The notes under the pieces: model-generated
What the model was told of the DNA's origin: nothing
Database searches by the model: none
What the model saw: the letters and a program-made list of their open reading frames with translations, nothing else
Origin: Lachnospiraceae bacterium UBA4380
Lineage (GTDB): Bacteria > Bacillota > Clostridia > Lachnospirales > Lachnospiraceae
Reading direction: 5' to 3'
Assembly: GCA_002390025.1 (NCBI GenBank)
Contig: DGRU01000218.1
Coordinates: 1-19,389, forward strand
Length of the DNA: 19,389 nucleotides
Program-made: the position numbers and the translations under genes
Part shown: positions 1 through 7,957 of the stretch, in pieces
Numbering within the stretch: position 1 is the first letter of the stretch
Layout: the number at the start of each line of letters is the position of its first letter

Positions 1-21
1 GTTCAAGTCCCCCCCTCGCTA
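1..21 (+). tRNA. 3' end of a tRNA gene (truncated by window start)
   Basis: The first bases fit the end of a tRNA: a T-loop of the TTCAAGT type (2-8) preceded by G, a C-rich 3' T-stem (9-13), a seven-base 3' acceptor strand (14-20) and A as discriminator at 21. The strand predicts a 5' acceptor close to AGCGAGG. CCA is not encoded, as is common in Clostridia. The anticodon lies outside the window, so the amino acid cannot be stated. A terminator follows directly. Confidence 0.7.
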
Positions 22-31
22 CGATCATCAC

Positions 32-68
32 ACTCCGGAGAGTCTGTAACGGCTGTCCGGAGTTTTTT
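32..68 (+). terminator. Intrinsic terminator after the tRNA
   Basis: ACTCCGGA (32-39) pairs with TCCGGAGT (56-63) in an 8-bp stem, followed by a run of six T (63-68). It ends the tRNA transcript and isolates it from the downstream envelope operon. Confidence 0.85.
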
Positions 69-130
69 GTCCTCTCCGGGCATTTTTGCGTATTTCCTGT
101 AATCATTTTGTGGAAAACCTGTGTTTTTGC

Positions 131-159
131 TTCTGACCGGCTCCCTCATGGAGTATAAT
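131..159 (+). promoter_or_regulatory. Candidate promoter of the glycosyltransferase operon
   Basis: A perfect TATAAT -10 box lies at 154-159, with a weak -35 (TTCTGA, 131-136) at 17-bp spacing. The predicted transcript starts near 166 and has a leader of about 170 nt. Confidence 0.55.
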
Positions 160-291
160 TCGTAAGTGAAGCTGCAGCTGTTTTCAGCCCGGAAAAAGTC
201 CGGTGTTCTGCGCAGTCATGCGCGCAGCTGCTGAGTTCGGACAGAAAAATATGCAGGTAAAGAACGATCTGCGGGATTTTTTATAAAAGTC

Positions 292-333
292 AATGCAGGC
301 CCCGGACATGGGCCGGCATTCGACAGCGGAGGA
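292..333 (+). promoter_or_regulatory. Hairpin beside the ribosome-binding site of the glycosyltransferase
   Basis: AATGC (292-296) pairs with GCATT (316-320), and GGCCC (298-302) with GGGCC (310-314), across one A·G mismatch. The hairpin ends 8 nt before the GGAGGA ribosome site (328-333). It may modulate translation. The upstream leader also has a CTGCGC/GCGCAG hairpin (208-213 with 222-227). Confidence 0.45.
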
Positions 334-338
334 CAGAA

Positions 339-1559
339 ATGGCAAAAATCGTTGTTCTCATTCCGGCATACAAACCGGAAGAGAAAATGCTCAAGCTCTT
401 GGAATCCCTCAGCGGGTTTTCGGGCAGATCTGCCGCCGGGCCCGGCCGGGAGAAAGAAGATAAAACAAAGAAAAATACAGAAAAACCGGTTTCTGAAGAG
501 ACGGCAGAGATCGACGGTATTATTATCGTGGATGACGGAGGGCAGGAAGAGTACAGACCACTCTTCGATGCCGCCGAGGCAATGGGCTGCCGTGTCGTCC
601 ATCATGAAGTCAACCGGGGCAAGGGAGCCGCCATCAGGACGGGCATTCAGGAGGCCATGGAGCGTTTTGGCTCGGATGTCCATGTCGTGACCGCGGACGC
701 TGACGGACAGCATCTCCCCAAGGACATCCTGAGAGTGGCCCGGGCTGTTCTGGACCATAATGCCCGGGGCGGTGCCGTGAGGCCTGTCCTGGTGCTAGGC
801 GTGCGTGACTTTTCCGGAAAGGATGTTCCTGCACGCAGCATGCTGGGCAACAGGATCACAGCTGCCTTTTTCCGCCTTTCGACGGGAACCTCCTGCGGGG
901 ATACACAGACCGGCCTCAGGGGCATTCCTGCGGCGCTTCTGCCCCTTTCCCTCGAGACAGAGGGAGACAGATACGAGTATGAAATGAACTTCCTCACAGA
1001 GGCTGTCAGGAATGCAGATCTGATCCAGATCCCCATAGAGACCGTGTATGAAGAGGGGAACAGGACCTCTCATTTCCGCCCGGTCCGCGATTCCATGCTG
1101 ATTTATAAAAAGCCTCTTCGGTACGCGGTCTCTGCAGCCGGCAGCGCTGCTGTTGACTGGGCCCTGTTTCTCATTCTCCTCAAGCTGTTCGGAGTATCTG
1201 CTTTCACATCAGGAAAATCAGGAACAGCCGGTGCAGCCGGTGCTGCAGCCAAGGCGGCGGGGACTGCGGCCAGGGCGGCAGGTGCCGCTGCGGCAGCTGC
1301 CAGGATCGGCTCGGGACTGTTCAATTTCGAGCTCAACCGCCGCTGGAGCTTTCAGAGCAGGGGACATGCGGGCAGGGAGGCTGTGCGATACCTGCTCCTG
1401 TTCGGAGGAAATATGCTCTGCAACGCAGGGCTCGTATCAGCTTTCTCCTATGCGGGGATGCCGGCGGCTCTTGGAAAGGCCGTCGCGGACGTGACGCTTT
1501 TCGTAGTCAATTATCATGTTCAGAAACGATGGGTATTCGGTTCGCCCCGGAAACGGTAG
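339..1559 (+). CDS. GT2 family glycosyltransferase fused to GtrA-like membrane domain
   Basis: This is a 406-residue two-domain protein. The N-terminal half is a GT-A fold family 2 glycosyltransferase: a first strand (residues 3-10), a VDDG motif at 64-67, a metal-binding D-A-D at 120-122 followed by GQ, and the TQTGLRG acceptor-region motif at 189-195, as in dolichyl-phosphate mannose/glucose synthases. From about residue 260 it continues into a GtrA-like domain (RYAVSAAGSAAVDW..., FNFELNRRW at 328-336, and a final NYHVQKRWVF). Such fusions are thought to make and flip polyprenyl-phosphate sugars for cell-wall decoration; the sugar is unknown. Two unusual insertions are a charged loop at residues 28-56 and an Ala/Gly-rich stretch at about 291-321. 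The start follows GGAGGA at good spacing. The next gene starts 7 bp after the stop, so the two are probably coupled. Confidence 0.9.
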   Translation: MAKIVVLIPAYKPEEKMLKLLESLSGFSGRSAAGPGREKEDKTKKNTEKPVSEETAEIDGIIIVDDGGQEEYRPLFDAAEAMGCRVVHHEVNRGKGAAIRTGIQEAMERFGSDVHVVTADADGQHLPKDILRVARAVLDHNARGGAVRPVLVLGVRDFSGKDVPARSMLGNRITAAFFRLSTGTSCGDTQTGLRGIPAALLPLSLETEGDRYEYEMNFLTEAVRNADLIQIPIETVYEEGNRTSHFRPVRDSMLIYKKPLRYAVSAAGSAAVDWALFLILLKLFGVSAFTSGKSGTAGAAGAAAKAAGTAARAAGAAAAAARIGSGLFNFELNRRWSFQSRGHAGREAVRYLLLFGGNMLCNAGLVSAFSYAGMPAALGKAVADVTLFVVNYHVQKRWVFGSPRKR

Positions 1560-1566
1560 TCATATT

Positions 1567-2481
1567 ATGAGAGACACAAAACACAGAAAAACCCGGAGAG
1601 GAACCGGGAGGATCCGGATCATCTATGCGGTATTTCTCGTCCTTTACTCCCTGTTCGTGCTGCTGGACACATTTGTGATCCCGAGAAATATAGTCCGGAT
1701 CTTTCGGGAAAAAGGGATCCTGGGGGCAAAATATGATCCTGTCATCACGGAAAACAGCTATGATGACGGGACGATCAGCATACAGATCCGGACGGAGCGC
1801 GTCGGTGTGACCACCGTCTATATTGCAGATGTACAGCTGCAGGATCCTTCCCTTTTGAAAACCGGTCTGGCGGGAGATTCCTTCGGGCGGAATCTGGCGG
1901 AAGTCCCTTCAGGGATCGCGGAGCGCAACGGGGCGGTTTTTGCGATCAACGGTGATTACTATGGCTTTCGGGAAAAGGGATATGTCATGCGGGGCGGATA
2001 TCTCTACAGGGACTCTTCCAACACCCGCTATCCCTATGGTGAGGACCTGGTGATCAGGGAGGACGGATCCTTTGAGATCGTCAATGAGGCCGATGCGACG
2101 GCACAGGAACTGGCAGACAGCGGCGCAAGGGAAATCTTTTCTTTCGGGCCTGCCCTGGTCAATCACGGGGAAGTCCAGGTCTTTGCGGGAGAAGAGGTGG
2201 AGCGCGCACAGATCACCAATCCGCGCACTGCCATAGGGATTCTGGAACCTCTCCATTATCTGATGGTGGTCTCGGACGGCAGAACACAGGAGAGCAGGGG
2301 TCTGTCCCTGTTTGAACTCGCGGAATTTATGCAGCAGCAGGGCTGCGAGATTGCATATAACCTCGACGGGGGAGGATCCTCCACGATCTGGTTTAACGGA
2401 AAGGTCCTCAATAAACCTACTACCTATGGAGACGTGATCGCAGAGCGCACGATCAGCGATATCGTCTACATCGGCTATTGA
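1567..2481 (+). CDS. Membrane-anchored phosphodiester glycosidase (NAGPA-domain) protein
   Basis: This 304-residue protein has a basic N-terminus (MRDTKHRKTRRG), one membrane helix at about residues 17-37 and an extracellular NAGPA-type domain. Family motifs are AINGDYYGF (126-134), FGPALV (193-198), NPRTAIGI (218-225), DGR (237-239) and NLDGGGSST (265-273). The family removes sugars from phosphodiester linkages and recurs in exopolysaccharide or wall-teichoic-acid loci. The true substrate here is not shown by the sequence. I chose the ATG at 1567 because it puts a positive cluster before the membrane helix; an in-frame ATG at 1516 overlaps the previous gene and has no ribosome site. The ribosome site of 1567 is also weak, which suggests translational coupling to the glycosyltransferase. 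Confidence 0.85.
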   Translation: MRDTKHRKTRRGTGRIRIIYAVFLVLYSLFVLLDTFVIPRNIVRIFREKGILGAKYDPVITENSYDDGTISIQIRTERVGVTTVYIADVQLQDPSLLKTGLAGDSFGRNLAEVPSGIAERNGAVFAINGDYYGFREKGYVMRGGYLYRDSSNTRYPYGEDLVIREDGSFEIVNEADATAQELADSGAREIFSFGPALVNHGEVQVFAGEEVERAQITNPRTAIGILEPLHYLMVVSDGRTQESRGLSLFELAEFMQQQGCEIAYNLDGGGSSTIWFNGKVLNKPTTYGDVIAERTISDIVYIGY

Positions 2482-2508
2482 CCGCAGTATTAAAGGGGAT
2501 CGGAAAAG

Positions 2509-2949
2509 ATGCAGGAAGAGAAGAGTACAGGCAGGAAGATTCTGGTTCGCTATCTGGCGATTACCGCCTTCTGCCTGCTGGTGTCCGTGATTTACGGACA
2601 TTTTTCACACGGAATACGCTCATTCTGGATGAGCTGGCTGGCCCTATGGCCCCTGGTCCTGGGGGCGGTCCCCGCTGCTTTGACCGTAGCGGAGATTTTT
2701 CCCTTCCGGGATACCGCCACTGACCAAAACGGAGCAGGAGAGGTCATGAAGGACATCTACCGCTTCGGGATCGCGGCAGTGACAGTCTCCAGCTTCCTGA
2801 AGGGAGCACTGGAAATCGCAGGTACAGATTCCTTATATCCGGATGTGCTGCGTTATGCCGGCGCAGTGATGCTGATGTGCGGGGCCGCAGGCTTTTTCTA
2901 TGTCAGACACAAAGACAGAAACAGGCAGCGCACCGGCACTGATACCTGA
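2509..2949 (+). CDS. Small four-helix membrane protein, unknown function
   Basis: This 146-residue hydrophobic protein has four likely membrane helices (about residues 11-30, 40-63, 84-103 and 112-131) and charged termini (MQEEKSTGRK..., ...RHKDRNRQRTGTDT). I do not recognise a family. It starts after AAAGGGGA 28 bp beyond the phosphodiester glycosidase gene, so it is most likely the last gene of the envelope operon. A role in the same surface-glycan process is inferred from position only. Confidence 0.75.
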   Translation: MQEEKSTGRKILVRYLAITAFCLLVSVIYGHFSHGIRSFWMSWLALWPLVLGAVPAALTVAEIFPFRDTATDQNGAGEVMKDIYRFGIAAVTVSSFLKGALEIAGTDSLYPDVLRYAGAVMLMCGAAGFFYVRHKDRNRQRTGTDT

Positions 2950-3036
2950 AGATCCTGGATCCGGGAGACAGCGGCAGCAGGAAGCAGCAGGGGCAGGATC
3001 TGCCCGCGGGTCCTGCGAGCCGGACAAAAAACCGCG

Positions 3037-3092
3037 CAAAAAATACGGAACGGATGAGAGGGCGCAAAGCCTTCTCCTCCGTTCCGTTTTTT
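3037..3092. terminator. Bidirectional terminator between convergent operons
   Basis: ACGGAACGGA (3045-3054) pairs with TCCGTTCCGT (3078-3087), and the inner GAGAGGGC (3056-3063) continues the stem with 3069-3076 (one G·U pair). T follows on the plus side (3087-3092) and six A precede on the other (3038-3043), so it can stop both the envelope operon and the penicillin-binding protein gene. The rest of 2950-3141 shows no gene. Confidence 0.9.
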
Positions 3093-3141
3093 GTTTTATT
3101 GAGGATCTGTAAGTGCTTTTTGAATATCTCAGAGTCCTGAA

Positions 3142-5655
3142 TCAGCGGTTAACACCATCCAGCTTTTTGCCGGGAGAGACGTTGGTCTCTTTTTCCTGTT
3201 CTTTCTTCTTCTGTTCCGCTTCCTTCTTCTTCTTATCCTCGGCCTTCTGTTTTTTCTTCAGACCGGTCGGGCAGTAGGAGCTGGGGACGGTACCCTTTAC
3301 AAAATACTCTGTGTAGGCGTGGTCGCAGTAGCCGTCGACTGCGAGAAGTCCGGTGTCTCTGCATACAACAGCAGTGGTGAGCCCGTCAGGCTTTTTGAAA
3401 TCGGAAGACTTCTGGTTGGCGTCGATGCGGGACATGACCTGCTTCCAGATGATCATTGCGAGGGATTCTTCTTCTTTGCTGAGCTTGGTGTTGTTGTCAT
3501 AACCTGCCCAGACGGTGGCTGTGTAGTTGGGCGTATAGCCGGAGAACCAGACATCATTGCTGTCCTCTGTCGTACCGGTCTTGCCGGCGACAGCAGTGGT
3601 GTCAAAGTAGGCTGCTGAACCTGTGCCTCTGGTCAGGACGTCTTTCATGGCGTCTGTGAGGAGGAAACAGGTGGTCTTTTTCAGAACACGTTCCTGGGCG
3701 GGCTTTGTGTTGTCCAGGACGACGCGGCCCTCCTGATCGGTGACTTTGGTGTAGAGACGGGGGACAATGTAATGTCCGCCGTTGGCGATCGTGGAGAAAG
3801 CGGCATTGAGCTCGATATTGCGCACGCCGTAGGTGATACCGCCGAGGGCAAGTGTCTGTACGGCATCCGAGAAGATCTGGCCGTTGATCTCTTCGCCGTC
3901 GACAAGTGTGTTGATGCCCAGTTTTTCTGCATACTCATAACCGAGCTGCGGGGTGATATCTGTCAGTGTCTTGACAGCGATGACATTGAGGGAATCCTGG
4001 ATGGCAGAGCGTATGGTCTGCAGTCCGCGGTAGCCGCTGTACCAGTTATGTACCTCGACGCCGTTGTTGTACTTGAATTTCTCATCCAGCTGCGTGGAGG
4101 CCAGCGTGAAGCGGTTGCCGTACTTGTCCTTTGCCTCGTCGCTGTCAAGAGCCGCCGCAAAGGTTGAGATGATCTTGAAGGTGGAGCCGGGCTGTCTGGT
4201 GGTGTCAGTGGCGCGGTTCAGAGTGCGGCTGGCTTCTTTTTCGCCGCGTCCGCCCAGCATGGCGACCACATAACCTGTATTCTGGTCCGCTACCGTCACG
4301 GAGATTTCCGGCTGGGGAGCGAGCTCATAGTTTTCGTCATAGGTGTCGTCGGGACCCATCACAGACTCGCGGAAGGCCTTGATATCTTCTCTTGCGCGGG
4401 AACGGGAGGTGTACAGAATACTGTAATTCTCGTCGCGCTCCCTGAAATAGGCTTCCAGACTGTTGCTGTCGTAGTTGGTCTGTGTCCCGTCGGGTGAGAT
4501 GACGGTCAGTGCGTAGTTGAGATAATAGGTGGTCCCGGAAGGGAAGTTGCCGGAATCTTCGCTGCACTGTTTGTCTACGATCTTCTGAATGTCCGGATCC
4601 TGGGTCGACTGGATGCGGAGACCGCCGCTGTAGAGCATGGCGTAGGCCTGATCCTCGTCCCATGCCACGCCGTCATCGACCAGATTGAGCTCCTCATCCT
4701 GCATATCGCGCAGAACCTGGCGGATCAGTGCGTCGACGAAATAGGAGTTGACGCGGTTGTCAACTTTTTCCTTGTCGACGTTGACGGAGGCGATGGTTGC
4801 ATAGACATCTTCGGCGAGGGCTTCCTCATACTGGGCCTGTGTGATATAGCCCTGTGTGAGCATGTGCTCCAGGACCACTTCCTGGCGGTCTCTGTTGTCT
4901 TCGGGATAGACGATCGGATCGTAGGCGGTCGGGTTCTGTGTGATCGCAGCCAGTACCGCGCATTCTGCCAGAGACAGATCCACCGCATGTTTGTTAAAAT
5001 AGCGCTGTGAGGCCGCCTCGACACCCAGCGTATTGTGGCCCAGGTTGATGGTGTTGAGGTAGTTGAGCAGGATCTCGGACTTGGGCATGCTCTTCTCGAG
5101 CTCATAGGCCAGATACTGCTCCTGGATCTTTCTCTTGACACGGTCCTGGGTCGTCTCGTTGGTCCAGTCAGTAAAGACATTGTTCTTGATCAGCTGCTGA
5201 GTGATCGTACTGGCGCCCTCGGAGAAGTCCAGGCCTCCGCGGAGGCCGACATAGACGGCGCGGAAAATGCCGGGGATGTCAATGCCGCGGTGCTGATAGA
5301 AGCGTTCGTCCTCGATCGCGACGAAGGCGTGGGCCAGTGTTTCGGAGATCCCGTCCTGCTTGACAGGTATTCGGTTGGAATCTGTCGAGACCAGCTTGGC
5401 GATCTCATTATTCTTGGTGTCATAGACAAAGGTGGAGAATCCTTTGGGACTGACATCGATCGTGCCTATATCGGGCGAGACCTCAAGGATTCCCTTGTAG
5501 GTCCCGTAAACGGCACTTGTGCCGATCAGGGCGGATCCTGCGATCACAGTGATCAGAACGGTTGTCACTATGACGCGGAAGCGGGAAAAGCGCTTGCGGG
5601 CCTTTGCATCGACGGCCTTTCGCTTTTCGGAGATTGATTTTTTATCAAATACCAT
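3142..5655 (-). CDS. Class A (bifunctional) penicillin-binding protein, PBP1a family
   Basis: This 837-residue peptidoglycan synthase polymerises lipid II and cross-links stem peptides at the outer membrane face. It has a short basic cytoplasmic N-terminus, one signal-anchor helix (about 28-50) and a GT51 transglycosylase domain with the catalytic EDERFYQHRG motif (115-124) and GASTITQQL (147-155). The transpeptidase domain has active-site STFK (491-494), SLN (555-557) and KTGT (692-695). After the domain comes a tail that is almost only Lys, Glu and Gln (about 799-822). The length is normal for Clostridia. On the minus strand the start follows GGAAGAAGG 8 nt upstream. The gene is convergent with the envelope operon and divergent from yigZ. 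It is probably ponA/mrcA-like, but the paralogue cannot be decided. Confidence 0.97.
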   Translation of the reverse strand: MVFDKKSISEKRKAVDAKARKRFSRFRVIVTTVLITVIAGSALIGTSAVYGTYKGILEVSPDIGTIDVSPKGFSTFVYDTKNNEIAKLVSTDSNRIPVKQDGISETLAHAFVAIEDERFYQHRGIDIPGIFRAVYVGLRGGLDFSEGASTITQQLIKNNVFTDWTNETTQDRVKRKIQEQYLAYELEKSMPKSEILLNYLNTINLGHNTLGVEAASQRYFNKHAVDLSLAECAVLAAITQNPTAYDPIVYPEDNRDRQEVVLEHMLTQGYITQAQYEEALAEDVYATIASVNVDKEKVDNRVNSYFVDALIRQVLRDMQDEELNLVDDGVAWDEDQAYAMLYSGGLRIQSTQDPDIQKIVDKQCSEDSGNFPSGTTYYLNYALTVISPDGTQTNYDSNSLEAYFRERDENYSILYTSRSRAREDIKAFRESVMGPDDTYDENYELAPQPEISVTVADQNTGYVVAMLGGRGEKEASRTLNRATDTTRQPGSTFKIISTFAAALDSDEAKDKYGNRFTLASTQLDEKFKYNNGVEVHNWYSGYRGLQTIRSAIQDSLNVIAVKTLTDITPQLGYEYAEKLGINTLVDGEEINGQIFSDAVQTLALGGITYGVRNIELNAAFSTIANGGHYIVPRLYTKVTDQEGRVVLDNTKPAQERVLKKTTCFLLTDAMKDVLTRGTGSAAYFDTTAVAGKTGTTEDSNDVWFSGYTPNYTATVWAGYDNNTKLSKEEESLAMIIWKQVMSRIDANQKSSDFKKPDGLTTAVVCRDTGLLAVDGYCDHAYTEYFVKGTVPSSYCPTGLKKKQKAEDKKKKEAEQKKKEQEKETNVSPGKKLDGVNR

Positions 5656-5752
5656 AGATGATACCTTCTTCCATTATTATAATCATTTCGGCGGGCATTC
5701 CCGCCCGGTGCCGGAGCCCGCATTCGGGATCCTTATCTGAAACCATTTTTAC

Positions 5753-5781
5753 ATTATATCAAAAACAGAGATGCTTATAAA
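5753..5781 (-). promoter_or_regulatory. Candidate promoter of the penicillin-binding protein gene
   Basis: On the minus strand a TATAAT -10 (5753-5758) follows TTTATA (5776-5781) with 17-bp spacing. It lies about 100 bp upstream of the start codon. Confidence 0.55.
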
Positions 5782-5812
5782 CACGAAAAACGGAAAACAT
5801 ACGTTACAGATT

Positions 5813-5842
5813 TTTCCAAAATAAGGAATTTGATGGTATACT
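5813..5842 (+). promoter_or_regulatory. Candidate promoter of yigZ
   Basis: TTTCCA (5813-5818) and TATACT (5837-5842) are spaced by 18 bp, about 40 bp before the AGGAGAGGAG ribosome site of yigZ. It lies back-to-back with the candidate promoter on the other strand. Confidence 0.5.
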
Positions 5843-5884
5843 ATATAAGGCGTTATCTGTTTTACATAGGAGAGGAGACGGGAA

Positions 5885-6529
5885 ATGGCTGCCGAGTACC
5901 TGACGATCAGCGAGACCGGAAAAGGTGAATACGAAGAGAAAAAATCCCGCTTTCTCGGGGAGGCGGTGCACGTTGAGACGGAAGAAGAGGCGGCTGCTTA
6001 CGTTGCCGGGATCCGCAAACAGTATTATGACGCGCGCCACCACTGTTATGCCTGGGTGATGGGAGAGGGCTCGGAGCGCAAAAAATCCGCGGATGACGGA
6101 GAGCCCTCCGGTACAGCCGGACAGCCTATTCTCAAAGTCATCGAGGGGAGCGGCTGCACCAATGTGCTTGTCATTGTCACCCGCTATTTCGGAGGAACTC
6201 TCCTGGGAACAGGAGGTCTGGTCCGCGCCTATACCCAGGCGGCACGCGCCGCGCTGGAAAATGCCCGGACAGTGCGCATGTGCCTGTGCCGTAAACTTGC
6301 CGTCACCGTGGAATACGGGGCGCTCGACAAGCTCCTCTATGAACTGCGCCGCGGCGGGATCGAGATAGGCGAGACAGAATACGGAGCACAGGTAACACTT
6401 CATCTTACAGTGGAGGAAGCGCACGCGGACGCACTGCAGACAAAAATCTCGGCCCTCACCAGCGGGGGCGCCGGGATTGAGATAGAGGCGGAGGGGTTTT
6501 TCCCCATCAGCAGGACCGGCGGAGCATGA
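5885..6529 (+). CDS. yigZ: YigZ/IMPACT (UPF0029) family protein
   Basis: This 214-residue cytoplasmic protein carries the clear family signatures: KKSRFLG near the N-terminus (19-25), ARHHCYAW (50-57), DDGEPSGTAGQPIL (70-83) and VTRYFGGTLLGTGGLVRAY (98-116). A C-terminal ferredoxin-like segment follows (about 140-205). The family is related to eukaryotic IMPACT. Its bacterial role is not settled; nucleic-acid or ribosome-linked and peptidase-like roles have been suggested. Its length and start (AGGAGAGGAG at 7-nt spacing) are normal. mgtE begins 57 bp downstream, with no clear terminator between them, so read-through is likely. Confidence 0.93.
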   Translation: MAAEYLTISETGKGEYEEKKSRFLGEAVHVETEEEAAAYVAGIRKQYYDARHHCYAWVMGEGSERKKSADDGEPSGTAGQPILKVIEGSGCTNVLVIVTRYFGGTLLGTGGLVRAYTQAARAALENARTVRMCLCRKLAVTVEYGALDKLLYELRRGGIEIGETEYGAQVTLHLTVEEAHADALQTKISALTSGGAGIEIEAEGFFPISRTGGA

Positions 6530-6586
6530 CGCCGTGCCTCACAAAAAAAGATTGCTTCAGAGTACTAAGTCAGGAAAGGGGGCAGC

Positions 6587-7942
6587 ATGGAAGATAAGAA
6601 CAGAGAGTATGAACACCTTCTCAGGGAACTGCTTGAATCAAGACAATATACCCGGCTCCGGCAGACTTGTGCGGATATGCAGACGGCCGATATAGCAGCG
6701 GTCATGGACGACATGGAAGACGAGGAATCCCTCAAGATCTTCCGCATTCTCCCCAAGAGCATGGCGGCAGATGTCTTCGCCGATCTGGAATTTGAGGATC
6801 AGCAGTACATTATCCAGTCGCTTTCCGATAAAGAAGCATCCAGTGTCATTGACAACCTGATGGCAGATGATGCGGCGGACTTCCTCGAGGAGATGCCCGC
6901 CAATGTCGTCAAGAAGATTCTGAGCAATGCACGTCCCGACACCCGGGCGGATATCAACCACCTGCTGCGTTATCCTGAGGATTCGGCCGGCAGCATCATG
7001 ACGGTCGAGTATGTCGACCTCAAGGAGAGCATGACTGTCCGGGACGCGATCGAGCGCATCCGCAGGATCGGTCTGGACAAAGAGACCGTCAATGTGTGTT
7101 ACGTACTCGATCCCCAGCGTGTGCTTCTGGGCACGGTCGCCCTCCGCTACCTGGTCATGGCGGACCCCGATACCATCATCGGGGAGATGATGAATGAAAA
7201 TATCATCAGCATCAACACCACGACCGACCAGGAAGAAGCCGCCATGGCTTTCCAGAAATATGACTTCACGGCGATGCCGGTTGTGGACAATGAGGACCGC
7301 ATGGTCGGTATCATCACCATCGACGATATCGTCGATATCATCCAGGAAGAGGCCACCGAGGATATCGAGAAAATGGCAGCTATCCTGCCGACGGACCGCC
7401 CCTACTTCAAAACAACGATTCTGGAGACTTATAAGGCAAGAATGCCCTGGCTTTTATTCCTGATGATCTCGGCCACTTTCACAGGCGCGATCATCACCCG
7501 CGCCGAAGGAGCCCTGGCCAAATATGTGATCCTGACAGCCTATATCCCCATGCTGATGGACACCGGCGGTAATGCCGGTTCCCAGGCCAGCGTCTCGGTC
7601 ATCCGAGGCATTTCGCTGGGAGAGATCGAATTCAAGGAGACCCTGCGGGCGGTGTGGAAGGAAATCCGGGTGGCCGCCATGTGCGGCGTGACGCTGTCTT
7701 TGTGTAATTTTGTAAAGCTCCTGGTCATCGACCGCATTCCGATCCAGGTGGCAGCCATTGTCTGTCTGACTCTTGTTGTTGTCGTTCTGATCGCAAAGGT
7801 GATCGGATGTGTCCTGCCTCTGACTGCCGAACACATCGGCTTTGACCCGGCTGTCATGGCAAGTCCCTTTATCACGACTATCGTGGACGCGATCTCCCTG
7901 ACTGTCTATTTTACGATCGCAAAAGTGGTCCTTCATATTTAG
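6587..7942 (+). CDS. mgtE: Magnesium transporter MgtE
   Basis: This 451-residue Mg2+ channel has the standard order: an acidic helical MgtE N domain (about 15-130), two CBS domains (about 135-255), a plug helix and five membrane helices (about 285-450). Family landmarks are PMLMDTGGNAGSQ (321-333) and the acidic pore region DPAVMASPFITTIVD (420-434), whose last Asp matches the ion-binding Asp of the Thermus protein. Mg2+ binding between the N and CBS domains closes the pore in characterised members, so it is probably self-regulating. The start follows AGGAAAGGGGG. The 57-bp gap before it is too short for an M-box riboswitch. The pyruvate-kinase-like gene follows closely and appears to be co-transcribed. 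Confidence 0.97.
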   Translation: MEDKNREYEHLLRELLESRQYTRLRQTCADMQTADIAAVMDDMEDEESLKIFRILPKSMAADVFADLEFEDQQYIIQSLSDKEASSVIDNLMADDAADFLEEMPANVVKKILSNARPDTRADINHLLRYPEDSAGSIMTVEYVDLKESMTVRDAIERIRRIGLDKETVNVCYVLDPQRVLLGTVALRYLVMADPDTIIGEMMNENIISINTTTDQEEAAMAFQKYDFTAMPVVDNEDRMVGIITIDDIVDIIQEEATEDIEKMAAILPTDRPYFKTTILETYKARMPWLLFLMISATFTGAIITRAEGALAKYVILTAYIPMLMDTGGNAGSQASVSVIRGISLGEIEFKETLRAVWKEIRVAAMCGVTLSLCNFVKLLVIDRIPIQVAAIVCLTLVVVVLIAKVIGCVLPLTAEHIGFDPAVMASPFITTIVDAISLTVYFTIAKVVLHI

Positions 7943-7957
7943 CGGGAGGGGATGCAG

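Noticed and set aside
2478..2723. Alternative plus-strand frame overlapping the small membrane protein
   Set aside because: The frame starting at 2509 has a better ribosome site and a coherent four-helix profile.
6530..6586. M-box magnesium riboswitch before mgtE
   Set aside because: The gap is only 57 bp and shows no M-box-like conserved loops.
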